DNA of 64,000 nt from Hyaloraphidium curvatum (taxonomy: Eukaryota > Monoblepharomycota > Hyaloraphidiomycetes > Hyaloraphidiales > Hyaloraphidiaceae), in assembly GCA_025558095.1 (NCBI GenBank), contig JAIVFI010000036.1:62001-126000 (forward strand), in the 5' to 3' direction. Under the pieces are notes generated by a model. The model saw nothing but the letters and a program-made list of their open reading frames with translations, searched no databases and was not told where the DNA came from. The position numbers and the translations under genes were made by a program. Positions within the stretch are counted from its first letter, which is position 1; each line of letters begins with the position of its first letter. This document shows positions 39,477 through 50,313 of this stretch, in pieces.

Positions 39477-40057
39477 CCGCTGACCTTCTACGAGATCTTC
39501 CAGCCCACGAAGGGGCTAAGAGGCGTGAGCGAAAGGGCGGACGCGGACCTCGGCTCGTTCTTCGACAAGGCTTTGGCTGCTGTGCACGGAGAGGAGGGGC
39601 GCTCGGTCCTGTTTGAGTTGATCTTTTCTGGCCACCCGATGCGCGACCATTTGCTGGACTATTGGGGGTTCGATTCGCTCGTGAACCCTGTCAGCGACGC
39701 CGCCCGTCGCGCGAGCGTCGCGTTCCACCTGAAGTTGGACGCGCTCGAAAAGGCCTTTGACGCCAAGCGCGTCGACATCTGTTCCCTCGGATGCCTTTAT
39801 TGTCCCTTCACAGTGGCGGTCGAGGGCCGGGTGCCGGCTCGGAACCCGGAGCGGAAGAGAAAGGACGCGAACGGCGCTACGGCCGGCAAGTCGTCGGATC
39901 AGCGCCAGTACGACGCTGGCGTGCGGCTCGGGCATCACGTCGCGGGGAAGCACTTTACGTGCCAGATCTGCCGCAAAGACGGCAGGCGTGTCACGTTTGC
40001 GTTCGAGGCCAAGTACCGGGAACACGTGGAAACCCAGCATGCAGATGCTCCTCTCCA
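39477..40057 (+). CDS. Zinc-finger exon linking transposase and Fanzor regions
   Basis: An open exon of 581 bp with no ATG near its start (the first is at ~39638) but a good acceptor (CTCGCAG, 39476) and donor (CA|GTAGGT, 40058). It begins PLTFYEIFQPTKGLRGVSER. Near its end CSLGCLYCPFTVAVEG and HFTCQICRKDGRRVTF...YREHVETQH look like Cys2-His2-type fingers, likely DNA-binding. Its phase matches the transposase exon before it and the Fanzor exon after it, so it reads best as an internal exon of one gene. Confidence 0.6.
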
Positions 40058-40111
40058 GTAGGTCTCCGCAAGAGATCCACACGGGGTCATTACTCATCCT
40101 CGCTGTCCCAG

Positions 40112-43100
40112 CCTCGTCATCCCCCGGGCCTTCACATCACGGCGCGGACTGCTGCTCGCCCAGGTCAACTACATTGTGCCGCACGCCTGCCGCACTCAAG
40201 CAACGGAAGCGGAGAGTGCTGCCGCCGGAGCAACGGCGATGGACGTAGACGGGGCGAAGGACGAAGGTTGCGCGGCAAAGGAGCCCAGGTGCCACCTCTG
40301 CCTGTCGACAACCCGGGGACACCGGCGAGGATGCCGGCCGGCTTTGCGGCAAGCTGCGGAGAATGCGTACAAGGCCGTCGGGGATGCGGAGCACGAGCGG
40401 CACGTGACCGAGCGCGCCATGTCGACAACCTGGTTCTTGCCCGAGGAGGCCCTCCACCCCTGGGCGATCGAGCCGCTCAAGAGCGTGGGGCTGCTCATTT
40501 CCCGCGCCGCAACCGGTGCGGCGTCCTTTGCAAAGCTCGTCTGGACCTCGGCGATGCTGGCAGTATACAACGGTCTGCTGGACAACCGCTCCGTTCCCCC
40601 TGCCATCCTGCGCAAGTTCCCACCTTCCGTCGTAGCGAACATGGCGATGCTGGTGGTTTTGAACGAGGGGGCGCTAAACGCCAACGCAGGCACACGCCGG
40701 AGGAAGAAGCCGCGCGGGGACATCGGCACGGATCCGGGCGTGGAGATCACCGCAACTGGCGCGGGACTCGGCACGGTCACGGAAATGGCGGAGGACGATG
40801 ACGAGCCCGCTGCCGAAGATGGGGAAGAAGAAGAGGAGGGCGGAGATTTCGGTGAATACGCCGGGTTCGCGGACTTCCTGGCCGGCGAGGGGGAAGCCGA
40901 CGGACCTGAACACGCGCTGGAAGCTCTGGGCGCCGGCTTCGGTGGCGACGGGATGGCCGACGACGGCGAGGTTTTTGACGGTCCCGGCACCCTCTCCGTG
41001 GAGGAGCATAACGCGGCGGCTGCGGTTCTGCGGGCGGTAGTCACCGACGCCTACCACGAGCTGAGGCCGGACCTGGCTTCCGAGTTTGCCGACTGGCACC
41101 ACTACCTGCTGCGCGGCCCGCTGCTCGGTTACTTCAGGAATCTTGCCGCAGGACGCCTCCGCACCGTCCCCATCCAGCTGCGCAAGGAGCTTTCGGACCT
41201 GATCCGCACCTTCCTGAAGGAGGAGCTGGACAACGCCGTGAAGCGGCAAAAGATTGGCCACATCTTGCGCTGCGTGCTGGCCAAGCTCGGGACGGGTGAT
41301 ACGAACTTTTTCGGCACCAGCTTCGCGGCCTTTGGCTGCAGCCCCGAGTTTGACGCGGAGGCTCGGCTTCGCCTGACCTGGCTACTCCTGCCGCTATCCG
41401 GACGCTCGCTGAATACGATCATGGACCTGCGGGAGCCCCGCGACCGGCCAAAATGGCCAGCGACTGTCCTACAGCGCGTGATGCTTTCGCTGAGGAAGCG
41501 GGACGTGGAGCTGAAGCGGTCGGCGATGGCGACGCGTATCCGCAGCGTCGCCATATCGCCGCAGAAGGCGCGCGGCAAGTCGCAGGACGAGGAGGACGCA
41601 AAGGCGGCGTACCTGCTGGATCTGCGCGACCGGGCCCAAGCCGAACTCCGCCGGATGCCGCCTGAAGCGATCAGGCAACTGCAGGAGGAGGAGCGGCACG
41701 AACTGGTCGAGACGTATGTGGCTGACAAGCTGCAGTTGCGTGGCATCCCCGTCGAGATCCCCTCCGTGCAGGGGGTTGGCATCCACCCCACAAAGAGCCG
41801 CTTTTGGGGGCCGGAGTGGACGGAGGGCCTGGACAAGGAGGCGCTGTTGCAGCGCTACGAGAGGGAGCTGCTCGATGAGAGGCAGAGGGCGCGTCAGCTG
41901 AGCACAGCTGAACTTCGCCTCGCGCAGACGGGCAAATGCGCGGACGCGGACGCGTTTGGCTCCGAGGCTCTCTTTCAGACTATGCGGCTGCGGGAGGAGC
42001 AGATCGCGAGGCTCAAGATGCGGCGATCGTCAAGCGTTGCCTCGACCGGATCTGAACCAAGCCCGACGGCCTTGCCGCAAAGCTCGACACCGACACCTTC
42101 ATCATCGAGTGCGGCGGACAGCGCTCGGCGCGTCGCCGCCAGCTTCACCACCGAGGCCGCAATGGACGTTGACCCTGCGAACGAGGCGGAGGGTGGTGGA
42201 CCCTCTGCGACTCTGTTCCGCGGAAGTGCCGCCGTGGACCTGCTTTGCGCGGACATGGAGTGCTCCGACTCGGAAGACGGCAATGTTGAGGCTGCTGACG
42301 ACTTCCCCACGATCGGCGGCGGGAAGCAGAAGTCGAAAAAGGGCCGACCGATCCGAGTGGACCCCAAGCCGTGGCCGAAGAACGGGGCACCCAAGCGATT
42401 CCATGGCTACGTCACGACGGGGAAGAAGCGGGCGCCGCTGTCGCCCGAGGGCAAGGTGAAGAAGCGATTGGGGAAGTCACGTGTGGCGGCTCGCCGATGG
42501 TCCAGCGCGGCCGGAGGGAGCGGGGAGAAGAGCGTGGGTGACGCGTTCTCTCCCGTGGTGAGGTCGTCATTCTGATACGTTTCATGAACAACAGCAGTCA
42601 AGGACCCAAGGCGGCACCACCGGAGGGACCTGGGCCGCGGGCGGGATCCGGCCGCTCTTGACCAGGATTTCCCTCACCCCCATAGCCCTGTACATAACCG
42701 CGAGCGATCTGCCCGACCTCTTCAAGATGCTCGGTGTTAAGCTCGGCCCCTTGGCACCGGACGTGGCCAAGATCAACCCCGATTACCTGTTTGGACACCT
42801 GTTCAACAATGGCAACAAAATTGTTCAGGACGAGCGTCTTTTCCGCCTCCATCAGGAGGGGAAGCGCTCCCCGGCAGGGCACGCGGACGCCTCACGGCCG
42901 ACCCTTCGCCGGTCGGGCGATGCGCTGCACTGCTCGTGCATTGCTGGCATGGTTCTTCGTGGCCCAACCTTTGCCATTGTCGAGGAGCACATGGCCGTCG
43001 TGCCCAGGGCTTCGAAGCCGAAGGCACCGCAGCAGCAGTGGACGGAATCTGAGCCCAAAGTGACGCCGCCCTTGGATTGTAGGTCCCCGTTCTTTCATCG

Positions 43101-45524
43101 GAGCTTCCGCGCCTAACCTGCTTCCCAACAGTCTTCCTCAGCGCGCCATCGCCCGAGCCGTGTTGGGAGTGTACGGAGCCAGAACAGCACGCCCACTGGC
43201 ACGACTTTTCGGCCCAAGATTCGTTCGGGATGCCCGCGGTCCTCGTGCCCACCCTTCCGCACGGTGCTCCGGACCCCCCGCCGGGCATGGCCGTCGTTGA
43301 TGGTATGTCATCCTTGCCGCTGCACTCAGCGCTGCTGATGTGTTCATCTTCAAGCTCACGGCTGGCTCCATGCTGGCGGGACCGTCTTCTTCCCCCCGCC
43401 CGCCATTACCGACGATGCCGAGCACTTGCTGGTAGATCCCGACTCGACTCCTTTCACGTGGATGGACGTGGATCAGGATTGGATCGGGCTCCCGCCTCCC
43501 GCCTCCATCCCCCCCGAACCCCCACCCGCAACATCACCGAACTCCTCCACATCGGTACCTTCCGAGTCTCCATCCTCCTTCACTCCCACCCTCGCTCCTC
43601 CGCCTCCTCTTCCCATCCCGACGGCCTCGCCTGTGGGTGCCGCAGGATCTTCTCCGCTTCCGCCCTCGTCTCCACCTGCCCCTGCTCAGCCTCCAACCTC
43701 CGCTCCTCTCCCACCGCACCCTCGCTCTACGTGCTCATCGATACCTCGTCCGCCTGTTGACTGGAAGACCTCTATACCGTGCTACAACTTTAGCCGGAAG
43801 GCGGACGCGGAGAAGCTAATGCCGCACTTCCTAACAATGGCAACGGAAGAGGAGATGTGGGATGCCGCCCAACGGGGCCTTCCCGTTTCTGGTGGCGTTG
43901 TCTTTTGCGATCCAAATCGCTGGTTCTATATGCAGGGCGGTCGACGACTTGCACCCGCGTTTGTGGCCCGCTGCCTGGACCCCGGCCCGGGGAGACGGTT
44001 CGACTTCGCCAACACCCACCTACCCGAGCTTTCGGAGAAGATCGTCGTCACCAACCCGGACGGCACCACATCGACATACATTCTTGTGCGCGCCAACGTG
44101 CCCAAGGGGTGCATCTCTGCGGGCCGCATCAAGGACATCCGGCTCGAACACTCCTGCGACGAGACGGCCCGCGTTGCGCGGGCGACGCAGGCGGCGCCGC
44201 GCAACATCCGCTGCCGACACCACCCGGACGGCGCCGCCAAGCTCTCGGCTCACCGCCCGACCAACCGCGGGCATGCGAACCGCGACGAGAAGCTGCGGAA
44301 GGCCGAACGGAACTGGACGCTTTTCCCCAACCCCGACGGCGGGTCCGATGCCGACGGGGACAGGTTCTGGGGTGGTATCGCCGGCTTTGGGCGCGCCGGC
44401 GTCCGCCAGCTTCCGGAGCTCATTCTCGGCGTGCCTGGGGACCTCGATCGCCGGATGTGTGGTTACCAGCACGCTTCTAGGAAACTGGCGTCGCTGCGCA
44501 AGTCGCACACCCTCCCCTCCGGCCTGACAATCGAGGCTTGGGAATCGGCACTGCCTTCGCAGCGGACGACGAGCTGCGAGCAGTTTCGCAAGTACGCCCA
44601 TGCCATCACGAAGGAGCTCTGCTCCGTCGTCAAGTTCTACTGCAATGATGAGATATGGTTTGTTCACGGCCAGCCTGCGTGATTGGGATGCAGCCTTCCT
44701 GACGCCTTCTTTTGCAGCCGCGACCGCGTCCGTACCATCCGGAGGCGTCGGCAGGTGCTCGACTGGATCGCCCGCGACCTGTGTCGCAACCCGTACTCGG
44801 GCAAGTTCGATTCCCAGACCACCTTCGCCTATGGCGCCGCCCGCTTTGGTCACGCAAGCAAGGGCGGTCCGGCTTCTCGGATTGTGCAGTTCAGGGCCGC
44901 GCTCGCGGCCGTTGGAATCCTCGTTTTGATCAACGAGTACCTGACGAGCCAGATGTGTTCAAAGTGAGTTTTCCCTCGTACTTCGCGCCTGATTTCGCGG
45001 CATTGATCGCCCTCTCGGCAGGTGCCTGACGACCTACGTTGTCCCCATCACCAACCCCGGGTGCCGTGGCGAGATCCGGGGCGCCAAGTACTGCCCGACC
45101 TGTCGCACGTACTGGATGAGGGACGTCAACAGCTGTCGGTCCATCGGGTACCTGTTCTGGTTCGCGATCGCTACCGGTGGCGAGCGCCCCTGGCCGTTCA
45201 AGCCTGACACCAGGAGGCGCAAGCCGTCGAAGCCGGCCGCGAAGTCCGCTGGTACGCTGATTTTGCTCGCTTTGGAGCGTGTGAGCTGATGGCGTTGCAG
45301 GCACCACTCTTCAGACCGGATCCGTTCCCACCGTGCCCAAGCGTCCTGGTGCGGTGGCGCGGGGACGCGGCTCTGCCAAGAAGGTCAGGCTGGACGGCCC
45401 CGGCCGTGGGTCTTCTTATCTTTCTTCTCTACAAATTGGCGGGTGGTGCGAGCCCTCGCCTGTGCCCGATTGTGGGCTTGATCGAGGTGGAGTCCGAGAG
45501 GACCGCCTTTTTGGTGGCAAGTAG
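40112..45524 (+). CDS. Fanzor (eukaryotic TnpB-like, RNA-guided) nuclease
   Basis: Exons 40112-42557, 42598-43078, 43132-43302, 43355-44657, 44718-44963, 45022-45251 and 45301-45524 all join in phase. From the ATG at 40239 the protein would be 1,657 aa, long for a Fanzor; alternatively it continues from the transposase. Conserved parts: helical N-terminus (VGLLISRAATGAASFAKLVW), ISLTPIALYITASDLPDLFK, RuvC-I-like HLLVDPDSTPFTWMD, then TTFAYGAARFGHASKGG, INEYLTSQMCSKC, GAKYCPTC and RuvC-III RDVNSC (Asp codon 45122). The CxxC...CxxC zinc ribbon followed by RDVN is the TnpB/Fanzor signature. RuvC-I has Asp-Pro-Asp where Asp-Pro-Gly is common, followed by a ~75-residue Pro/Ser insert. The tail is basic. 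The 40-bp intron at 42558 is the weakest junction. Confidence 0.85.
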
Positions 45525-45539
45525 CATTCCATATGTGTG
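45520..45539 (-). repeat. Right candidate terminal inverted motif
   Basis: On the minus strand CACACAT-N7-GCTACT, matching 36898-36917. It overlaps the last codons of the Fanzor and ends 27 bp before the next gene's ATG. Confidence 0.4.
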
Positions 45540-45565
45540 TAGCCACCCATTTGGAGACTGCCGCC

Positions 45566-47467
45566 ATGGCCATGACGGCACCGGGCCTCGCTTCCGCCCT
45601 CCTGAGGACTGTGTTGCGGACTTCACCTTGCTATTCTTCTCCTGCACGGACATTCGCTGCCTCTGCTGCCGCCCGGGACGGGGCAGCCTCGGGCGGACCG
45701 CCGCCGGAACGCTTCGACGCCGACAACGTCCACAACATCTACCTCCCCCTGTCGGCGTTCCTCGCGAACGATCCCGTCCCTTGGCAGCGCCGCAACCGCC
45801 CGTCGATGGCGGTGCTGGGCCACGACTCGTGGCACGAACCCGTGGCGCTCCAACCGCTGCAGCCCAACAAGATGCCGCCGGTGCCCAAGCAGTACTACGG
45901 CGCGCTGCCGACGGATACGGCACAGCAGTTTGCGCAGCTGAGGGTGCTGCTGAGGACGAGGGGCGATCCGGCGCTGGCGTGGGCGCTGTTCCGGTTCGCG
46001 ACGGAGAGCGAGGGCCGCGCTTCGTACGCGGCCCGGAAGCGCCGCCCGAAACCCGGCGATCCTTCCTCGGCGGATGACGCGGGCCACGCAACGAGCACGG
46101 CGGCCGAACGGGCCCGCTCGCCGGCCACGAGCCTCCAGCCCGACGACCGCACCGGCATGCTCGAACTCCTCCTCCTGCACCCCAACCCCCTCTTTGCCGT
46201 CCTCGCCGCCATGTGGGTCATGGCCTGCCCCGCCTACGCCCCCGTCGGCGATTCCTCCACCCCCGTGCCGCTGGACCGCCGCGACCTGCGGCTGCTCCTG
46301 TCCGTGCTCGCGAGGGGGGCGCAGCCGGACTACGCGCGCTACGTGTACGCGAAGCATTTCATCGGGCCCGAGGACGAGGAGGGGGCGGCATCGCGGTCGG
46401 TGCAGGCAAAGGGGAAGGCCAAGCCCGACCTGGTGGCCGCAAAGGCGGTGCTTGCTGCAATGGTGGACGGCGACCTGCGCCGCGCGGAGGGGCACGAGGA
46501 GCTGGACGCACCCAAGCGCTCCAAGTGGCTCGCTGAAACGGGGTTCTCCCGCGACTCCGAGTTCGACGGCGTCCTCGGCTGGTGGTCGTGGATGTGCGGG
46601 GACCTCGACGCGGCGCTGTCGGAATCCACCGCGGACCAGGGCAGCGGTTCGCCCGCCGCCCGCCGGCAGAAGCTGTGGCGCCAAGGAGACGGCGAAACCT
46701 GGGCGCTCCTCCTGACCTGGCTGGCCAGAACGGACCGCCGCACGGCGTCCCGCATCTGGGACTTCCTCCGCCTCCCCGGGCCCGAAGGCGACGGATGGCG
46801 GGACCGCCTCCTCCGCGACCGCCGCGTGTGGGAATCCGCCTTCCCGCTGTACCTCCAGCCGACATCCACGCAGTCTGCCCTCGCCGACGCCGCCCTCGCC
46901 TTCCTCGAGGAGATGCTCCCGCGGTGCCCCCCCGCCGAAACCACGCACGACGCGATCCTCTGCGGCATCGTCGACGCCACCCTCGCGTCGGCGGAGAAGG
47001 GCGCCAGGGAGGGCGTGCAGGCCGCCGAGTGGGCGTGGCGGGAGCTCGTCCTGCGTCCGCTCGTGCCCGGCGGGCCGGTGAGGCCGTTCCACAGCTCCGG
47101 CGAGGCGATGCTCAGGTTGTACGACCGCTATTCTGCCTCGGCGGCGGATGCGGAGCTGGAGGAATGCGCCGGGCGCGCGTGGGAGGTCTGGCAATTGATG
47201 GACGGGGAGCTGCGGCTCAAGCCGACGCTCGAGGCCGTCAACCGCGCTCATGCGGTGCTGCGAAGGGCGGCGAGGAGGCTCGGGGGGGAGGTGTGGCCGG
47301 GGAGGAGGGACGAGGTGGAGGCGATGCGGAAGGCGCTGGTGCTGAGGAGGGCCAAGGAGGAGGACAGGGAGGTGGAGCGGGCGAGGAGGCGGGATGGGGG
47401 TGGGAGGGGGGCTAGGCGGTATTCGGGGGCGGATGGAGGGGCAGGGCGGGGTGGACAGCGATATTGA
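45566..47467 (+). CDS. Putative mitochondrial protein with PPR-like helical repeats
   Basis: ATG 45566 in a strong context (GCCGCCATGG); the frame is open back to an ATG at 45533, but that overlaps the candidate element end, so 45566 is preferred. 633 aa, intronless. The N-terminus (LASALLRTVLRTSPC then SSPARTFAASAAAR) is Arg/Ser-rich without acidic residues, a typical mitochondrial presequence. The rest is Leu/Ala/Arg-rich helices in the style of PPR-like or mitochondrial translation/assembly factors, but no repeat consensus is clear. The last 80 residues are Arg/Gly-rich. Function not assigned. Confidence 0.65.
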   Translation: MAMTAPGLASALLRTVLRTSPCYSSPARTFAASAAARDGAASGGPPPERFDADNVHNIYLPLSAFLANDPVPWQRRNRPSMAVLGHDSWHEPVALQPLQPNKMPPVPKQYYGALPTDTAQQFAQLRVLLRTRGDPALAWALFRFATESEGRASYAARKRRPKPGDPSSADDAGHATSTAAERARSPATSLQPDDRTGMLELLLLHPNPLFAVLAAMWVMACPAYAPVGDSSTPVPLDRRDLRLLLSVLARGAQPDYARYVYAKHFIGPEDEEGAASRSVQAKGKAKPDLVAAKAVLAAMVDGDLRRAEGHEELDAPKRSKWLAETGFSRDSEFDGVLGWWSWMCGDLDAALSESTADQGSGSPAARRQKLWRQGDGETWALLLTWLARTDRRTASRIWDFLRLPGPEGDGWRDRLLRDRRVWESAFPLYLQPTSTQSALADAALAFLEEMLPRCPPAETTHDAILCGIVDATLASAEKGAREGVQAAEWAWRELVLRPLVPGGPVRPFHSSGEAMLRLYDRYSASAADAELEECAGRAWEVWQLMDGELRLKPTLEAVNRAHAVLRRAARRLGGEVWPGRRDEVEAMRKALVLRRAKEEDREVERARRRDGGGRGARRYSGADGGAGRGGQRY

Positions 47468-47578
47468 CGGTCGGGACCAGGGCTGTTGCCGCGACTGTGT
47501 TCCCGAAGGCGAGCAATCATGATCCGATTCCCCTTCTCTCTGCCCCTGGCGCGCTTCACACTCTCCATGCACCCGCGA

Positions 47579-49681
47579 CTAGATCAGCAGCGCCTTGATC
47601 AGCAGCTTGATCGACGCCCCCTCGATCGACTCGGTCTGCTTGTTCTCGTGGTTGATCTCCCACGTGCTCACGGTCGGCAGCGTGCCCAGCAGCGTGACCG
47701 TGTTGCCCGACCAGAAGCTCACGTACCCGTCCTCCTGCAGCAGCATGATCGCGTTCGAATTCCCCCCCGTCCCGCTGTTCCACAGGCCGTACTGGTACTC
47801 CGACCCCGCGTAGATGGCCAGCGCGCCGTCCTGCGTGAACATCGCCTTGCACTTGCTCCCCGCAGCGACGGCGGTATCCGACTGCCACACCCACGAGCCG
47901 TCCATGCGGTACATGATCAGGTCGCACGCCGTCGTGAAGTTGAGCGTGTACTGCGAGTCCGGGGTGCGCAGCATCTGTCCCGGGTAGAGCACCGAGCCGC
48001 CCGTCATGCTTGACCCGCGGACGACGTCGGTGGAGGTCTGCCAGGTGCGCTGGCCGGATTGGCTGGTGATCATGAGGTTGCCGTGGTCCGTCAGGGACAG
48101 GGTGTAGTTGCCTTGCGGCCCGGGCGTCCCGGCGATCCACACCGTGGTGCCGTTGGGCGCCACGAGAACCAGCTCCCCCGTCCTCTTGAGGACGAGGGTC
48201 GAGTTGGGGGCGCCGACCTCGTAGTAGTACATGGCTTCGGCGTAGTAGTTGTACTCCTGCACCAGGGGGGGAGCCGTCCAGAGCGGATTGACCGGGTTGG
48301 GGTTGTTCTGGTACAGCCAGAGGGAGCCCGTGGTCGGGGACAGGTAAAGCTTGTACAGGCCGTTGGAGGATTGGAGGAACCGCCCCGGGCGGAGCGCGCC
48401 GCCGGCAGAGATGCGGTTGTTGGAGCTCACGACGGGCCCGATCTGCCAGACACATTGGTAGTCGGCCGTGAACATCATCAGGTTGCCGTCGTTGGTGACG
48501 ACGACCTCGATGCCCCGGGTGTTGGAGGTGAAGGACTGCCACAACGTCCTGTTGCCCGCTTTGTTGAGCACGACGAGGTTACCGTCCCCCAGGAACTTCA
48601 TGTACGCGCCGGGGTTGCCCCAGGTGCCGGTCTGCCAGATGGGCGTCGAGGTCGGGGCGAAGTAGAGCGCGGCGTTGCCGTTCGGCAACATGGTCAGGCG
48701 GTAGAAGCCGTTGCCGGACACGAGCTGCTGGCCAGCCCGCAGGATCGACTTGGTGCCGTCGTTGGCCCTCAGCTGCGAGTTCTGTGGGTTGCTCGTGTAG
48801 GTCTGCCAGTAGAACCTGGACGGGTTGGTGCGGTTGAAGATGACGAGGTTGCCGTCCTCCTGCATCTGCAGCACGTTGCCCGCCGTCGGCCCGGGCGTCG
48901 AGGTCCAGAGCACCGTGCCGTTCGGCGCCCGCACCGACAGAACGCCCTGGAGGAAGCGAGCCGACGAGCCGGCGACCTCGGTCCTCGTCTCCCAGAGGAA
49001 GATTCGCGCGCCGGTCGAGGGTGTCTGGGCAAAGAGCTGCAGCGCCCCGTTGGCGTTCATCTGCAGCCAGTAGTACCCGTTCTTTGACCTGAGGAAGTAT
49101 CCCGGGCGGAGCCATTCGCCGGGGAGCAGGTTGGGCTTTGCCGAGCGCTTGGCCGCGATGCGCGTCGACCAGATGTGCGGCCGCTCGGGGCCGTAGCCGA
49201 CGACGGCGTTGCCGCTCATGAGCATGTACAGCGCGGCGCCGGGGTTGCCGGCCGTGCCCGCGGCGGACCACAGCGCCGACGCCCCGCCCGAGGCCATCAC
49301 GCCAAACATGCCCGAGGAGGTGACGGTGGCGTAGGCGCCCTTGCCGGTGGTGTTTGCCTGCCACAGCACGGCGCCGGTGGCGATGCGCGTCAGCGCGAGA
49401 TTGCCCGTGGAGGTCATGGCGAGCATGAAGGTGATGCTGGGGTCGCACAGGCAGTGGCCGCCGATGGTCAGCGTCTGGCCGGCGACGAGCGAGTCGTCCC
49501 AGCCGGGCTGCCACTGCGAGCCGCCGCAGCAGTTCGGCGCCGCGCCGGGGTCGGCCGAGGCGGGCAGCAGCAGCCCGGCGAGGAGCAGCAGCGCGAGTCC
49601 GAGGCGGGGCATTCTCCGCGGCGCGCGGTTCCACGCCATCGCCCCGGCGGGCGGCAGCGAAGCGGGTCCGGAGCGGGCCAT
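47579..49681 (-). CDS. Secreted bulb-type (mannose-specific) lectin-like multidomain protein
   Basis: The ATG at 49681 gives 700 aa; Mets at residues 15 and 24 are alternatives, the last leading straight into the signal peptide MPRLGLALLLLAGLLLPASA. The rest consists of repeated beta-prism II units of the bulb-lectin (B_lectin) type, recognised by QxDxNxVxY-like cores: LQMQEDGNLVIFNR, KFLGDGNLVVLNKAGN, VTNDGNLMMFTADY, LTDHGNLMITSQSG and LQEDGYVSFWSG, each followed by (T/L)WQ(S/T). At least six units are visible. Such lectins bind mannose-containing glycans; several cores deviate from consensus, so not all need bind sugar. Several NxT/S glycosylation sites occur. Confidence 0.85.
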   Translation of the reverse strand: MARSGPASLPPAGAMAWNRAPRRMPRLGLALLLLAGLLLPASADPGAAPNCCGGSQWQPGWDDSLVAGQTLTIGGHCLCDPSITFMLAMTSTGNLALTRIATGAVLWQANTTGKGAYATVTSSGMFGVMASGGASALWSAAGTAGNPGAALYMLMSGNAVVGYGPERPHIWSTRIAAKRSAKPNLLPGEWLRPGYFLRSKNGYYWLQMNANGALQLFAQTPSTGARIFLWETRTEVAGSSARFLQGVLSVRAPNGTVLWTSTPGPTAGNVLQMQEDGNLVIFNRTNPSRFYWQTYTSNPQNSQLRANDGTKSILRAGQQLVSGNGFYRLTMLPNGNAALYFAPTSTPIWQTGTWGNPGAYMKFLGDGNLVVLNKAGNRTLWQSFTSNTRGIEVVVTNDGNLMMFTADYQCVWQIGPVVSSNNRISAGGALRPGRFLQSSNGLYKLYLSPTTGSLWLYQNNPNPVNPLWTAPPLVQEYNYYAEAMYYYEVGAPNSTLVLKRTGELVLVAPNGTTVWIAGTPGPQGNYTLSLTDHGNLMITSQSGQRTWQTSTDVVRGSSMTGGSVLYPGQMLRTPDSQYTLNFTTACDLIMYRMDGSWVWQSDTAVAAGSKCKAMFTQDGALAIYAGSEYQYGLWNSGTGGNSNAIMLLQEDGYVSFWSGNTVTLLGTLPTVSTWEINHENKQTESIEGASIKLLIKALLI

Positions 49682-50313
49682 CGGCGCCGGGTGTTCGAGG
49701 CGCAGCACCTCCGCGCTGGAAGAGTTTTCCGGGAAGAAAGGGCCGGGGCTGTGTGGGGGGGCGAGGGACAGCAAGGGACGACGACGTCAGCCACATCCAG
49801 GATCGGCCGGCCGCACCGATCCCGCCCGCACCCAGCGGATCCTTCCCTGCGGCCATTCTGCAGGCATCGTCGCCTTTTGATCCATTCGGCTCTTCAGCAG
49901 GGTGGTCCGGCGCCAACAGACGCAGGGCTGCGGCCAGTGCGGGGTGCAACCTGGAAAGCCTCCAAATAGGAATGGTCCGCCGTGTCCTGGCCGCCGTGCC
50001 CCGGCTTTCCTCTGACACGCTCCGCTTCGGCGATGAGCATGCCCAGCGCACCCTGTGGTCTATTCTGGAAAGCGTGCCGCCCGGCGTCCGGGAGCTGGAA
50101 CCTCGATCTTGAAGCCCCGCGCGGCGGACTACATTCCCGAGGACCTTCTCGGGTCCATGAAGGGCCGTTGGACGTGGATCCGAAGCTGATCTCATGTTTC
50201 CGCGGCCGAATCGGCCATCGCGCACCCAAAAGACGTGGGTCATGCTGCTCTGTCTCTCTGGGCCTATTGGATCCCTTGCTTCAATCTCCCCTCCCGCCCG
50301 TCCGCTCGCCGCG
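49682..50313. other. Intergenic between divergent lectin and hydrolase genes
   Basis: 632 bp. Open frames occur on both strands (one at ~49930-50112 reads LQIGMVRRVLAAVPRLSSDT, possibly a relic), but none has an ATG with supporting motifs. It presumably contains the promoters of both flanking genes. Confidence 0.35.

Larger units (their letters stand above)
36898..45539 (+). mobile_element. Candidate 8.6-kb transposon carrying a DDE transposase and a Fanzor nuclease
   Basis: Between ATG10 (start 36876) and the mitochondrial-type gene (start 45566) lie only a Tc1/mariner-like transposase and a Fanzor, both plus strand. At each edge is the pattern CACACAT-N7-GCTACT: 36898-36917 directly, and 45539-45520 in inverted orientation with the same spacing. 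These are the best candidates for element ends, falling in the only two non-coding gaps available (66 and 41 bp). A TA duplication typical of Tc1/mariner is not evident at symmetrical positions, so the exact ends are provisional. Fanzor genes riding on mariner-type and other eukaryotic transposons are known. Confidence 0.55.

Noticed and set aside
42730-45524. Separate Fanzor starting at the Met of MLGVKLG
   Set aside because: The conserved family segment (ISLTPIALYITASDLPDL) lies upstream of that Met in the same frame, so an N-terminally complete Fanzor must be spliced from an earlier exon.
45623-47572. Long minus-strand frame opposite the mitochondrial-type gene
   Set aside because: Antisense shadow of a GC-rich coding region; no ATG, no motifs.
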